64,000 bases of DNA from Harmothoe impar (taxonomy: Eukaryota > Annelida > Polychaeta > Phyllodocida > Polynoidae), in the NCBI GenBank assembly GCA_947462335.1, contig OX381714.1:21610618-21674617 (forward strand), written 5' to 3'. The translations under genes and the position numbers were made by a program. Numbering within the stretch: the stretch's first letter is position 1; each line of letters begins with the position of its first letter. This document shows, piece by piece, positions 1 to 12,590 of this stretch. The notes under the pieces are model-generated. The model worked only from the letters and a program-made list of their open reading frames with translations. It did not search any database and was not told the origin of the DNA.

Positions 1-59
1 AACTAATACATTATGCTCTAACTGATGCAGAACTGCTGTTGCAGAACTGCTGCCATGGT

Positions 60-226
60 GGGTTAATTACTCGCCAAAGCTGCCATGTTGATACTCTCCC
101 AAAGGATCGGCATGATGCAAGTTACCCGCCAGGGCTGCGTCTGTGCATCATGAGGATGAAGGGCATAGTTTAGCTATTAACATATTCTGTGGTCCTTAAA
201 GGACTAATCGCCTGATTCCCCGGGGA
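60..226. repeat. Dispersed GCATCATG/TTAAAGG repeat, copy 1
   Basis: This segment carries the hallmark pieces of a family seen again at 7713-7880, 8630-8745, 12340-12590, 25108-25305, 49735-49920 and 54536-54715. The pieces are a GCATGATG word, a CCAGGGCTGC word, a GCATCATG word, a short 'gacaaagggcatag'-like tract and a terminal 'GGTCCTTAAAGGA'. The full copies look like non-autonomous inverted-repeat elements. No coding potential is visible. Confidence 0.55.
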
Positions 227-758
227 TGTGCCTGTCAGACAGCCCTGATTTATTTCAGCCCGATCCCACACTAGCCCGGTCCGGTTGTTAGCACGGCGGC
301 AGATCCAGCTTGCACTCTCCTGTCAGAAGTTTGGGGTTGTGTCGGGGGCTCACATCTCTGCTCCACCTGCAATATGTAACGAGAGATGGGCTTACTGAAC
401 TTCAGCCTTCTCTATATCTTCACGGACATGTTACCCCACCAGTGTCAGTTCCTTGATCTGGTCAGCATTAAGACTATACAGTGGCGCATGATGTGCCAGA
501 GGCTTGTAACGATAAATTGCTCCACATGCTTAAAACAGAATACCTTGTTAATCATGGAAGCAGACACTCAGAAAGGATACCTTATGCAAAGGGACAGGGA
601 TAATTTTTTCCGCTTGGCTGTTGACTCTATTGAATTATTTCATCAAATGACTGTGCATAACTACTTAAACCACAGCGGAGGGCCAAAACAAAGGAATTCA
701 CACCTTGGTTATTTCCACTTAGACTCACATAACATTCTAGCTGTGGTTTAAAATAGTT

Positions 759-845
759 AGACTATGGTTATGAAAGGGTAGGTAGGATTAGCCACAGCTT
801 ATAAAGCTGTGGTTAATTCTATTTACCCTTTCATAACCATAGTCT
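759..845. repeat. Near-perfect 87-bp palindrome (hairpin)
   Basis: The outer arms are 22 bp (759-780 and 824-845, reading agactatggttatgaaagggt on one strand and its complement on the other). The inner sequence is also self-complementary around CCACAGCTT/AAGCTGTGG, so almost the whole 87 bp can fold into one stem. It is probably a small MITE or foldback remnant. Apart from this, the repeat at 60-226 and the MITE at 1658-1872, I see nothing recognisable from 1 to 2138. Confidence 0.8.
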
Positions 846-1657
846 ACCTATCACTAAAATGCATATGAAAAGAAAAGTGATCAGTAATGCAGGGAAGCAC
901 CACGCTAAGCCTTGGTAAACGTTTCGGGTACATACTGTGTCTTCCCGTTGGCCAAACAGTTTAAAGACCGGTGTTGTACACTCATGTGATTGCATACGAA
1001 ATCACGGTTTTTAACTTCAAAAGCATTTGTAAACGTCTGTATAACTAGTTGGATGTTATAAATCAGAAATCTAGGTAAAACTTGAAGATACGTTTTAGAT
1101 CCCAGCCCCGGTGCAGAGTCACAGCGGGATAAAACAGAAACTAGCCGCCATGTTGGAGATTGCTGATATCGATCGGCTTCCTGTGATAGAGTAACGGACC
1201 AGGACGTCAGCGACACCGACGAGAAATGATAAAGTTGTGGAACCCCAGGGGGGTGTTATTGGTCATGTAAAAAGTGTCTGAGTGAGGAGAGGCTGGGCTG
1301 GTGGGTAAACTCTGTGGGAGGGGTGAAATTGAGCAGTGTACGTGTGATGGAGGGGGGAGGGTGGCAGGGGAGCACTAGGTTGGTGCTGTAGTGGGGGGTC
1401 TGACGTCCGACTGCTGAACAGGGGGAGGGCACATACAAATATGACAAGTCACAATGAGTCCACTTTTTGGGCTTACTAAGTTGCTCCTCCCGAAGTTTCT
1501 GTAGTTTCTGCAAGGATCTGAATAACAGATGCTATGATATGGCCACTAATGATCCATAGTGCTTTAATGCATCATAGGTACAGCGATCACTGAGAGAAGC
1601 TTGGACTAGAATCCCTTTATATACAGGGTCATGATTGTTTTAGATATATGGGGACAA

Positions 1658-1872
1658 TACCGTAAATTCCTGCGTACTACCCGCGGGTTGTACGCGAATC
1701 AAACTCAGCTTTCATTTGATACCAAACATGCCGAGATAGGGTGCGGGTTGTACGAGGGTTTTTATTACTATTGAACAGTACTAAAATTGAGATTTTCGGA
1801 TCCAAAAACGGGTTATAGGATTCTGCTGAGTTGGGGATGCGATATGCGGGTAATACGCGGGAATTTACGGTA
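1658..1872. mobile_element. MITE with TACCGTAAA termini, copy 1
   Basis: The segment starts TACCGTAAATTCCTGCGTA and ends with the inverted counterpart TACGCGGGAATTTACGGTA. Internal words such as GCGGGTTGTACG recur in both halves. A related element with the same outer TACCGTAAA termini lies at 15870-16095. It is about 215 bp and has no coding capacity, so it is a non-autonomous DNA element. Confidence 0.8.
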
Positions 1873-2138
1873 GTTATAGTAACACCATATCATGTAAAAA
1901 AATCCGTTTTGAGAAATCATGATCTAATGACTTCACTGATGATTCCACGGTTCTCCAAAGATGTACTTTGTTGCTCTTGGAAATCGTTCGTCGAAGATGT
2001 TCAACAATTTGTACCCTCTGTCAACTTCTGTAGTAGGCTTATTCATTGAAGTTTCTTGAATAGCTGAGGGTATTGTTTGGCTACTATGTGGCTCTCTTTG
2101 AAGTTCTTAATTAACCTCTGTGTGCTTTCCCTCTGCAG

Positions 2139-2319
2139 TGCTGATGGGGACTACACTGTGACGCTGATGACTAAGGCCACACTGAACCACTTTGGTAAGG
2201 TGGTGTGGGAACCCCCGGCCATCTACAAGAGTCACTGTGACATTAACGTGGAGTTCTTCCCCTTTGACGAGCAGCTCTGTAAACTCAAGTTCGGCTCCTG
2301 GACATATGACGGTACCGCG
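2139..2319 (+). CDS. nAChR shared extracellular (Cys-loop) exon
   Basis: This 181-nt exon encodes the beta-strand and Cys-loop part of a nicotinic acetylcholine receptor ligand-binding domain. It opens ADGDYTV, passes through [11 protein letters not shown] and the 13-residue loop [15 protein letters not shown], and ends GSWTYDGTA. The acceptor is ccctctgcag and the donor GCG|GTGAGT. It starts in phase 2 (one base completes the previous codon, consistent with the usual 'LYNN-ADGD' junction) and ends in phase 0. Earlier exons (signal peptide and loops A and D) are not in the window and should lie to its left. It is the only ligand-binding-domain exon I can find for the four pore cassettes downstream. 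The identification is firm; the sharing is inference. Confidence 0.93.
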
Positions 2320-2738
2320 GTGAGTAGCATTAAGCAGTTAGTTTAGTATCATTTAGTTTAGCATCTGTTAAGATTCTGAAAGTGTCAGAATTGATTGATT
2401 GATTGATTTAATTGATTAATTCATTGACTGAATGCAAAGCTGTGGTATTGGCTTCCATATGGAGAGCTCCCTATGTATATATCCATGCATGTAACTAAGT
2501 GTGCCAATAGTTATCTAGTAAATATGACCTATAGTTAAAATAACATTGCATGTACACAACTTATTATAGTGTACATATGCTTAGATCTATTCCGAATTGT
2601 TTTCAAAATAAACTGTACATAATTGATAGTCAAAATCCCAAAGGGTAACCCTGGTATTAATCCTTGATCTCTGCATCTTGACCTTTAACCACTAACCTTA
2701 ACCGTACACTAACCATGACCCGCTATTAACCCCCACAG

Positions 2739-5700
2739 GTCGACCTTCGCCATATCTGGGCAGATACGCTCGGGTTGGGTGAGCTCGATGTGATCGATAT
2801 TAGTATGGATATCAAAAACTACTATCGCTCTGTAGAATGGGACCTGATAGCTGTGCCTGCCAAGAAGAATAACAAATATTATCCCTGCTGCTCCGAACCC
2901 TACCCCGACATCACCTTTAACATCACCCTGCGCAGGAAAACCCTCTTTTACACCGTCAATCTCCTCCTACCATGTGTGTTTATAAACATGCTGACGGTGC
3001 TGGTGTTTTACCTGCCGTCCGACAGCGGCGAGAAGATCTCATTGTGTATTTCAATTCTACTCTCGCTCTCTATTTTCCAAGTGTTGTTGATCGAGATGAT
3101 CCCAGCGACGTCGTTGACTATCCCGCTCATGGGGCGGTATATCTTATTCACCATGATCATGGTCTCCGTGTCCGTCTTTATATCGGTCGTCACGCTCAAC
3201 GGCAATTTCCGCACGTCGGCCACCCACGTGATGCCCGGGGTGACGCGGACTATTTTCCTGGGTATCCTTCCGCGGTTGTTGTTCATGAAGCGGCCCCTGG
3301 ATGAGGAGGAGTACAGGATTGACGACCCGGAGGGCTGTGCCTGGTTAGAACCTAGCAGTAGCAGCGATGGCATCCGGCGGCGTAGCAAAGCCCTGAGCGA
3401 ACAACCGACCAGTGCTGCCGGGCCTCCCTCCGAACAGCATCAACCCTCCAATGACAGCGAGTCAGTGTATGGGAATTATGCAGTATCTAGTAGCTTTGTA
3501 GGTGCCCAGAATCTCTGGGGGAACACAACGGATTTAAGTAATTTCTGTAACGCCTGCTCCAAGCGGAAGCTGAAAATCTACCCAAACAGTGCCTACAAGG
3601 CCATGGATGGGTCCATATACGTCGCCAAACATCTCAAACAAGACGACAACTGTGCAACGGTAAGTCAGTTCTCCACCATTTGGTATTACTCAGAACAGAA
3701 GTAGCGGTAGAAGCATCATTAGTCATTGAATTTTGAAAAGCATAATTATACCTATGATAACCGGGTGTTCAATTCTTGTTATTAGCCTAAAAATAAGAGT
3801 TGTACATTTTTCCTGACCCTACCTAGCAAAACGCGGCCAATCCCGGACGTTTTTATCTAGTCTTTACTGAATAAAAACTACTCACAGGGTTTTTGGGGCC
3901 GTTTCTGAGTCGATTTTACGCCTGCTGTAAGCACAATTCGATCAACCCACTTTTAATATCCTGAGATGGAACCTGAAACCTTGATATCAGTTGTACTAGT
4001 TCATGCATTGATCATTAGTATAGTTGTTTCATACAATACACTAGAGAAGTGCCATCCCCGCCGTTCGTGGGAAGAAGTGTTATAAGGTTTGATCAATACT
4101 TACGGTAGAAGAAGGGGAATTAGCTGTTGATAAAAGAGGTAAAGCGTAGAACATTTTCCAACACTGCAGACCAGGATGCATAGGTCGTGTACTCAGAGCC
4201 AATCATGTTGAATTAGCATGAGCATAATATGATAACCATATCTGAGAAACAATGGCTTTAATGTGTAACAATATACAGTTAAGGTCAAATTTTCTTTTTA
4301 AGGGAATATTTCAGGTTACCCATCCCTACCTAACAAAACAGGACATCCTAGACATTTTTATCCAATTTTGAGAAATTATTCATATTTTAAGTAATTTTTA
4401 GGGCTATTTCAGAGTCATTTCGGCGAGTCAGCGCTTAAGTTTGGGAGTCAATTTTTGGGTGCTTTTCAGGCCAAATGTTTTTAAAAAATCAAAAAGAAAA
4501 TCCGACCTACCCTACCTAAATTTTAGACCATGTAACCTGAAACACACCTATTTTTGGCCTAACTTCTTCTGTATGTGCATTTAGGGATAATTGTGTATCG
4601 CCATCTCCCTATCTACACATATGTGTGTGATTCTACAATATGCCTAAGCTCTTCTTTGTCAATCACCCTTGTGCTGAAAGAATATTAATAATTTATAACG
4701 TTATCTGAAGAATAAGAAAGGCTACAAATATATGAGCTACATTTAACTGTGTATCCAGTTTCAACGCGTGTGTACATACATGCCCCTTAAACTAAAACCA
4801 CCATGGTAAAATGCATCAACCTCTGTGAAAGACACAATGTCCTAATGGAGCCAAGTCTGCGAAGAGTTGTCACTGAACAATACTTTAAGTCAAATACAAA
4901 GTATGGAGTGATAAACAATGATCCCATAAACCAATCGGCCCGGGGCCAAGCAGGCATTATGGGACCAGCCCGGGGATGATTGGATAAAAAGCAGGGGGTA
5001 GAACAGGGGGTGGGGGTACTGGGCCCCCACTCACTTCTGTCTGGGAACCTCAGATAAGGGCTAAGTCCCCAGTCGTTTTGTTTTCTATCCATTTCCCCAA
5101 TTTCATGGGTCGGGGAATTTAATATAGAAGTCGACTCGGTTCCAGCATACGCTGTCGCCGATACACAAACAGTCGTGCTGAAAACGGAAATTGGAATTTC
5201 TTCTCATCTCCCGAGCACAACATCTTGTATTGAGCCACCCGAGAGCAGCTCCCCCTCCCCTTGAGCGGCTCACACTAATGTGTTAGCCAAAGGAAGCGGC
5301 TCTCAACTTATTTAAAGTAGTTCTCGGGAGGAGAATGGATATTGAATCAATTGGTTTTCCTCAGCTCTTATGGACATGTTTTGGGGTTGGTCGAGTAGGC
5401 AGAAGGGATAAAATTACAGTTGTCTTTCTTTTGCTCCTAGTCACTACTTAATCTAGGTGTGATTACTGCACAGGAAGCTGAGTCTTGGCTTATTTTAAGT
5501 GGATGTTATAGATCCATGGAACTTAAGCAAAGAGCCTTCCATATCTGATATGGCAACATTCCTTTTACTGCATAATTCAAGACATGGGTGTAGTATGGAA
5601 ACACAGTATTTCGTATTCCGTTATCTCAAACTGTAAATAAGGTTACAAAGAGTCTTTTAATTCATACATTATCAGTGTTCCATGCGTGGGGTAGATGTGG

Positions 5701-6174
5701 GGTTGGTGTTAGTATAGTAAGGGGTGGTGACCAAGTGGACCTACTGTTCACTGGTAGCGGCAATTATGATTTCTTGGCAAAGGAAGCGGTCATTCTCTGG
5801 GGTATTGGGATAGGGGGGAAACATGTTTAGGTCTCTGAGAGAAAATGCCCCCTGCTCCCATCATGTTATCGAAATAATGACCACTTAGTTCCTTGCCATG
5901 ACTATGATGATAAATCATCTGTTGCTGAATGACCTTTATGTGGCTTTGACCTTGTACTTATGTACTAGCTGTATGAGCTTGTTGTAATGACCTTGTGTTG
6001 ACCTTGTAGGTGCGTGATGACTGGCGCTACATGGCCCTGGTGATAGACCGCCTGCTGCTCTGGATCTACGTGTCCACCTGCCTGGTGGGCTCCTGCTCCA
6101 TGCTGCTCCGGGCCCCCATGCACTACGACACCAGGACTCCCATACAGGAGCAGATGGCCATGTCTCTGCCCTAG
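2739..6174 (+). CDS. nAChR pore cassette 1 (TM1-TM4), two exons
   Basis: Exon 2739-3659 (307 codons, phase 0 at both ends) starts VDLRHIW and carries loop F, loop C with vicinal cysteines (YYPCC, residues 47-51), TM1 (about 70-92), TM2 (about 100-121), TM3 (about 131-153) and a long cytoplasmic loop. TM2 keeps the cation-selective E-1', the gate leucine L9' and E20'. Exon 6010-6174 encodes the end of the MA helix and TM4 and stops at TAG 6172-6174. The two exons are joined by GTAAGT and a ttgtag acceptor. The vicinal Cys pair marks it as alpha-type. Its cytoplasmic loop and C-terminus (ending MAMSLP) differ most from the other three cassettes. It lies 420 bp after the Cys-loop exon in compatible phase, so together they form a normal nAChR 3' half. 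Confidence 0.93.
3660..6009 (+). other. Intron between cassette 1 exons, with repeat fragments
   Basis: This 2.35-kb intron is non-coding. It contains two fragments of a 'GTTTCAGGTTACC...CATGTAACCTGAAAC' family, at about 3790-3990 (partial) and 4305-4545 (both ends present). The same family recurs inside the large element near 30325-30545 and, as an end fragment, near 33895-33935. I see no exon in the remainder. Confidence 0.6.
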
Positions 6175-6179
6175 TCACG

Positions 6180-6454
6180 TGACGTCATACGTCATAGGTG
6201 ACGTTGGTTACACATACATTCATTATGATGGTACGTCACCATAATGATAAAATCGTTATGGCGTCATCATATAATCATCCCCTTGCGTTATTAGTTGTGA
6301 CGTCACAATCACCTTGTTATGCTATTCCATGATGTCACACGTCAGTCCTTGATGTTTCATGACGTCAACCATTCATGACGTCAATCATTCCGTGACTTTA
6401 CAATATGTGATTTTACTGTCACAGCATGACGTTCTGAGTCATTCTGTGACGTCA
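6180..6454. promoter_or_regulatory. Cluster of CRE/ATF octamers
   Basis: Five perfect palindromic TGACGTCA octamers lie at 6180-6187, 6298-6305, 6360-6367, 6376-6383 and 6447-6454. Several CGTCA half-sites lie between and just beyond them, for example near 6190, 6201 and 6540. TGACGTCA is the consensus cAMP-response element bound by CREB/ATF proteins. The cluster begins a few bases after the stop codon of cassette 1, so it is either in that cassette's 3' UTR or a downstream regulatory element. Function is inferred from motif density only. Confidence 0.6.
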
Positions 6455-7712
6455 CAAGTCAATATGGCCGACACCTGTGCAGTCCCATAAACCTGAAGGA
6501 CCCTATGTAGATTTATAACGTCAACACCAGCCGTTTATGTCATATACGTCATGTGTACAGCTGTACATGCTGCTGTACTAAAGGGAGTCCTCTGGTCCAG
6601 CCTTGCTCGGCTTGTGTCTGTCATTGCCATGTATATACTGAGATCCATGTACACATTTTGGTAAGGTGCATTTTTAATGAGCAAGCTGGATTGGGTGAAA
6701 ATATATGCAGGTGCGTGTTTATATTTATGTGTACATGTATATATTTCCTTTATCTATGTTAAATTAGGCCCTGTGTCTGTTATTTGATTCGTTTTCTTAC
6801 ACAAATTGGTTTTATGTAGGCTCTGGTTTTATCTATCTAGATAAGCCAGCATAAGAACCAGGGCAATCAGTGATAATGCATTCCAATATTCCAGGCCCAA
6901 TACAGTAGTTATTAAACTTGAAACTTAAGCCCCCCCCCCTCTCACCAGTAGTGGATGGTGCTCTTTAGTGACTGAAACAACGACTCATAGACCCTTGGTA
7001 TGGGGCCTGCTTTAAGTTTTATCCGCTTTTCTTAATCACAAGTTAAACACTGTAAATATATTTATACCATTATGTCTACTGCCATACCCTATAAATAAAA
7101 CGAATACAAGAAACTGTTCCTACTTCAATGTGAATAAATTGATTGTTCGCAAAAAGACTTACAGCAAAAATGACCGGTGCATCTGCAGTAATGTTACCAG
7201 GATAGACAATGGTTGTTTGAACCTTGATATTCTAGACAGAAGTATTGCAGATGGGCGGTCCTCAGAGAATGTATATATACTATTTATATTGTATAGAATA
7301 CTAACAGGGAACTTTCATGTAATATACGTAATAATGATGTCATATTCAGGAAGGTAAGGTATTATGGCAACCAGCACTCCTCTGCGGATATTCCATACGA
7401 TACAAAAAACAAAACCTGATATACTCAAATATAGCTATCATTTATTGAAGAAAACAGACTCGATGTATATAGTTCCTTACTTGGTAATGCATGTATTTCT
7501 TATTATGTCCACTTTTCTACATTAGGTGAGCTTTAAAGCTCTAATAATCATATTCTAGTCGTTTTCATGACATTGCTATCTCCATGGCATTCATTTTCGC
7601 CAAATGCACTGCTGATGTTTATGGGGATGTTCTTAACCTATCAAGGGCAGTATGGCTCTGTAATACATTATGCCCGTTATTGTCATGGTGTAGGAACTGT
7701 CCCTGGTGAGCG

Positions 7713-7880
7713 ACTGAGCTGTATTCATGCATCATGTTGACCCTAAAGAAGTGCATGAACTCCGTGGGTGGGCATGATGTATGAACACAGCACTGGCAAG
7801 TTGCTTGTCAGGGCTGCATTCATGCATCATGACGATAAAAGGAATAATGAATTAAAGTACTATGTGGCGCTTAAAGGGTT
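7713..7880. repeat. Dispersed GCATCATG/TTAAAGG repeat, copy 2
   Basis: Shows GCATCATG, GGGCATGATG, 'cagcactggcaagttgcttg', 'cagggctgcattcatgcatc' and a terminal CTATGTGGCGCTTAAAGGG. These occur in the same order as in the other copies. A shorter copy lies at 8630-8745. Confidence 0.6.
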
Positions 7881-10061
7881 GAGGTTATGATTGTTAGGAA
7901 AACCTATCGGAACATATCTATATCATCTTCCATTGTAGGTTCTTCGGTTATGCTAAGAGCCGATGAAATCTTCTTTGGATTTATTGTTTCCAATTCCTTG
8001 TAAATAGAAAGTATCGGTAATTGCAATGTCCGAAATGATGCCATCCAGAAAAGAAGAATCTCCCATTTAGGAGGGTGTCTTTGGGCTGCCCCTTCCAGAG
8101 TCACACAACACTTTGGATAATGAATACCAAGAGTGATGGAAAACGGGCATACATATTCAGGAATTGCGTGTGTTCAATGAAACTTCACGAAATTGGAAAG
8201 TATTTCATGAATATCAATACATGATGAATATAAAGTGATGCAGTGCAAATACAAAAGAACATAATCAGGACATAATGTGGCCAATTGAAAATGAAATATT
8301 CATACACCAATGAATTAGTTAGCAACAATCATTGTTTTGTGAGGTTTTGGAAATCAGTAAGTTCCAGTTCGACAAAAGGTTATTATTAATTTTGATGTCA
8401 AGTGCTGATTTCACCAAAGCCTTTTCATCAGAGAGGGGTTATCATTATTTTTAAAAAGTAAACCTAAGACCATACGTACACAAAGGAAAGTGAAGACTCA
8501 TTGTTTAAAAACAAATCTAACTCAACCAGGTCTATTTTGAAAATAATATCTTGAATAATTGCAATTACGCATTTTGATTACTTTTAGGTCCATGGTGTAG
8601 TGATATAAAGTACTATCATCTTTGCCTCGAAGCATGAACATGGCGAGTAACTCACCACTGCTCACCACTGCTACATCCATGCATCAAAATGACAAAGGGC
8701 ATAGCTCAGTGTTGCACTATGCGGCCATTAAAGGGGCAATTATGGCCACAAGTTGAGCACACAAAATGGCCACCAATACATTCCAGTATCTGGGATTTGT
8801 ATAGTTTTCCAACCAAAGAAACTTGCCTTTTTACCTTTTATATTAAGAAATTGAGTTGTGTATTATAGCAAGGTCTGTAATACAGGCCGACTACTATACA
8901 ACCCTACACTCTATATTATGTCAATAACACGATATCAGTGATATTGTGTCAGTAGCACTTTGGGGACGTCATTAAACCCCCAGCGCCCCTATATATAGGG
9001 CTGAGTACCTTCCCGGCTCCGCTCCGACTGCCGCTGGAGGGGTACCGAGACCTGAACACATTATACTTTATATAGCCATTGGTGAGAGGGTATAGTCCCA
9101 TTAACATTAACATGTTCATTTAGCCATGAAGTAAACATGAGAAAGCTTTGCCTCTCACAACGTTTTCCTGATTATCTTATCAATACATATGAATGACCCG
9201 CATAAAAAATGAATGATTGACTTACTTGGATTGATTAGGAAACGATTGAATTACTTGGATTGATCAGGAAATATTCAGTAATTATTAAAAACCGATTTTG
9301 GTAGTTGGGGCTAAGATGATCATGTTTCAAATCTTACATGTATATTTATGATTGGTAATAATGATAAGAAAAGATACATGTCAACGATATATTGAGTGGA
9401 TGCTTGAGAGAATATGATATATACCTTGAAATTATAGGGCTGTATTGCTGGCTACCGTTACCATATTAAAGAATGGATTTTATCATATATATAACTCTTT
9501 TTGGTACCGCCACAAGTATTACATACACTTTGTTGACGTATGAGTGTGGCTGAACATTCCTCAGAGGTGAAGACCAAAGGAGCATTGTCAATCCAACTTG
9601 TTCCATGAACTCTTGTATCATTGACTCTAGACATGAAAATAAAGGTAGTCAAATATCTTCTGTGTCAGCTGTTTTTTCCTCTTCCTCCACAATTCCAGCT
9701 CTATCTACACGAGGATATTTCTTTTTGAAAAGTCACAGTGTTGTATGAACATGGTAGGCCCTATTAGCTAGCTCACCAAATGACTCATTCCTATAAACTC
9801 AGATAAGGTACATAAGCAAATGTATATTGATTTTTCCAAACAAGTCAAATAGGTCTCAGGGTGAGAGACTATGCCACCTGTACTCTGGACAAACCCCAAG
9901 AATCAATAGTGCTGCCACCTAGTAGATTGCGTACACATTAGCGTCAATATGATCGCTAAAACACAGAGATCCTCGTGGTGCGTTATCACTACAGTCATCA
10001 CAATGTGGAAGTGTCGCGGTGGTTTTGTGCACTGTAAAGTGTCAAGTGTACATGGCTGCTC

Positions 10062-10136
10062 GGTAGTACCAGTGGTGCAGTGGTAGAGCACATGCATGGT
10101 CGAAGAGAGGTCCCGGGTTCGAATCCTGGTATAAAG
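10062..10136 (+). repeat. tRNA-like sequence, probable SINE head or tRNA relic
   Basis: An A-box-like TGGTGCAGTGGTAGAGCAC and a perfect B-box GGGTTCGAATCC (about 10114-10126) are spaced as in a tRNA gene. The D-arm (GTGC/GCAC) and T-arm (CCGGG/CCTGG) can pair, but the anticodon arm does not fold and no 7-bp acceptor stem fits. It is therefore better called a tRNA-derived repeat than a functional tRNA. Confidence 0.5.
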
Positions 10137-12339
10137 AACAACACTTTACATCCATCATTGCACTGAGGCTAGTTTAGGTTACCAGTAAGTATATAAAAGT
10201 AGGGATCTAGTCACAAGAAGCAGATGTAAGCACAAGGGAAGTAGAACAAGCAGTAATAACCTTACACACGCAATACTCTTACTGTGGGTAGGCCTATTGC
10301 AGCATGACTGCACAGAATCACAACGCAACAATAACCTCAGTGGCCATTGTTGCTCAGTATACGACTATTAAAATGGCCCCTGCATACATCCCTCCGTAAT
10401 ACGCACTTTGCACGCTATGAAAGTGGGATTTTGTAGAGATATATGTTGCCCTACAGGTTCTCCCGACTTCCCATACAACAAAATGAATTCACTACCATAA
10501 TGTAAAGCTTTCTTCTAAGTATTTTACACACACATCATGTCGAATATAATATTGTGTGAAATTTCCTCTATGAACAGACCTGTAGAATGGTTGATTAGAA
10601 CATTCCCACCAAAACAAGAAAATAAATAACAAGTTGGTTCATATAAGGGAAGTCGGGCTGCAGTGTTGCAGGCGTAGCCCACAGCAGCCTTAGGTCTCTG
10701 TTCCACTAGAGCCGATTTCAGTGTCTGTTCTACTATAGCCGATTTATGATACTGGCCATTTCTAGGTGTTCTATAAACAATTTTTCCAATATCTAAAATA
10801 ACCTGAAAAATTCGGCTGTGCAGAGTAACTACATTTTAAGTTATTTCATGGGGCAACTATTCACCAGCAGGTATCCTTAACATTGGTACCTAACGAGCTG
10901 TTTCTCTTCTCATCTCTTTTTTTTCTTCTTTTTTTTTTTGGGGGGGGGGGGGGGTATCTGCTGAAGAAAGATTGGCTATAGTAGAAGAGCTGCTTTAGAC
11001 CTTGTGGCTTAGAAGCACAACACCTACCCACTACCACCCTCAATACACATGTATGCTTCATATCCCCCCTTCCAAGAACACCATGCATATTGCCTCCCAC
11101 CTTTACAATTCAAACACAACCAAGATTTATGAGCTATGCTCTATCTCATAATAAGGCATTCTCTATAGACCTAACAAAAATGCAATACAATGAAAAATAT
11201 ATATGTGTGAATTTTCCAATTACTTAAAATGGGCATTTTTTGTGATGCTATTTGCAGCTACAATACTATATGATCTGAGTATTTGAAAACATTTTTGATT
11301 ATCATGTCAATTGTTATATTTGTTGTAAATAGCTCCACTATGATATGAAGTGCTGCTTTTGATATTCTAAAGATTATGTCAAATTGTATTTATTCAATTT
11401 TTGCCTTTTTTTGGTGTACTGTTGTTATATACCGTTGTGTCCGCTTTGTTACAAATCTTAAAATTCGACTAGACTTTTAATCTTACTAATTAGTAATAAT
11501 AGCTAATAACTAAATTTCGACTAGTGCCTCTTCCTAACCACTTTACATTGCCTCAATGAACCTTCCTTAATAAAAAAAACTTTTTCCTTCACCTTACTTC
11601 CAACTATAGTCCATTGTAGTAAGACAAAGACGGTCAACCGAATTCTGTAGTAAGAGGTGGCACCACCAGTCAGGATCAATCACCTCTCTGTACGGATAGC
11701 ATCATCTTTATCCACTGATGGCTAATGTAAATTGTGTAGTGGGATTTGAGTCTAGACTAAGCATCTGCCCAGATAGTGACGCTTCTAACAGAGATGTGAA
11801 CCCTGCTGAGAGCCCCGAGAAAAGAAAGTCAGAGTCACTACATCAAATTAAGCTGGCAAGCAAGCAGTATCAAAGAAGATAATGGAATGAATAAGGAACC
11901 CAGGGGGAGGTGAAGATAGATAAGCTACCAAACTGAAAGGATGGTCCATGCAACCCTGCATGGAGTACCCTCTTTGCGTGGCTGCTGATAATTATGATGG
12001 TAGACCTGGTGGTAGTGACCTTATCTCACCATTGAAACGTGTTTAAATTAATCGATTTTGCTCTTCTCTCAAATCAGAATTTACCATTCAATGATATCAA
12101 ATATGTTTATTGGCCCTGTTTGTTGGTTTTATTTGTGATAACTATGATGGAAAATGCACTTGGAAATGATTCACTACTTACTGCTTACTGCAGTGGACAA
12201 TATGCCTACGGTATATAACCGTTCTACCTTCCCTTCTTCACCTCTCCACCCTGCTCCATTTATGTGGTCCACGCCCCAAATACCATATAGTTTTACTCCA
12301 GCAGTTTCATTATGTAGAGACTTTATTTTAGATTTCAGA

Positions 12340-12590
12340 TAATATCCCTTTAAGGGCTAAATAGTGCTAGAGATTTGATGTTTGTTTGTCATCATGATGT
12401 ACTAATGCAAAGCCCACGAGTAACTTGAGGGCACTGTATTAGTGCATCATGCCAACCCTTTTGGAGTGCATCAACACCATGTAACATGGTGCCTGGGTGC
12501 AGCACTGGCAGACAACTCACCAGGGCAGCATTCATGCATCATGAAGACAAAGGGGCATTGAAGCACTATGCTGCCCGTAAATGTTAAGAT
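12340..12590. mobile_element. Dispersed GCATCATG/TTAAAGG repeat, fullest copy
   Basis: This copy has both ends: it opens CCCTTTAAGGGCTAAATAGTG and closes AAGCACTATGCTGCCCGTAA, an imperfect inverted pair. Internally it has GTCATCATGATG, GTGCATCATGCC, 'cagcactggcagacaactc' and 'gcatcatgaagacaaagggg'. The organisation suggests a non-autonomous DNA element of about 250 bp. Confidence 0.6.

Noticed and set aside
3008..3388. Minus-strand frame opposite cassette 1, and similar frames opposite cassettes 2 and 3
   Set aside because: They are antisense shadows of conserved receptor exons, with no independent features.
10062..10136. Functional tRNA gene
   Set aside because: The A and B boxes are good but the anticodon arm does not pair and no acceptor stem fits. 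A tRNA-derived repeat is more likely.
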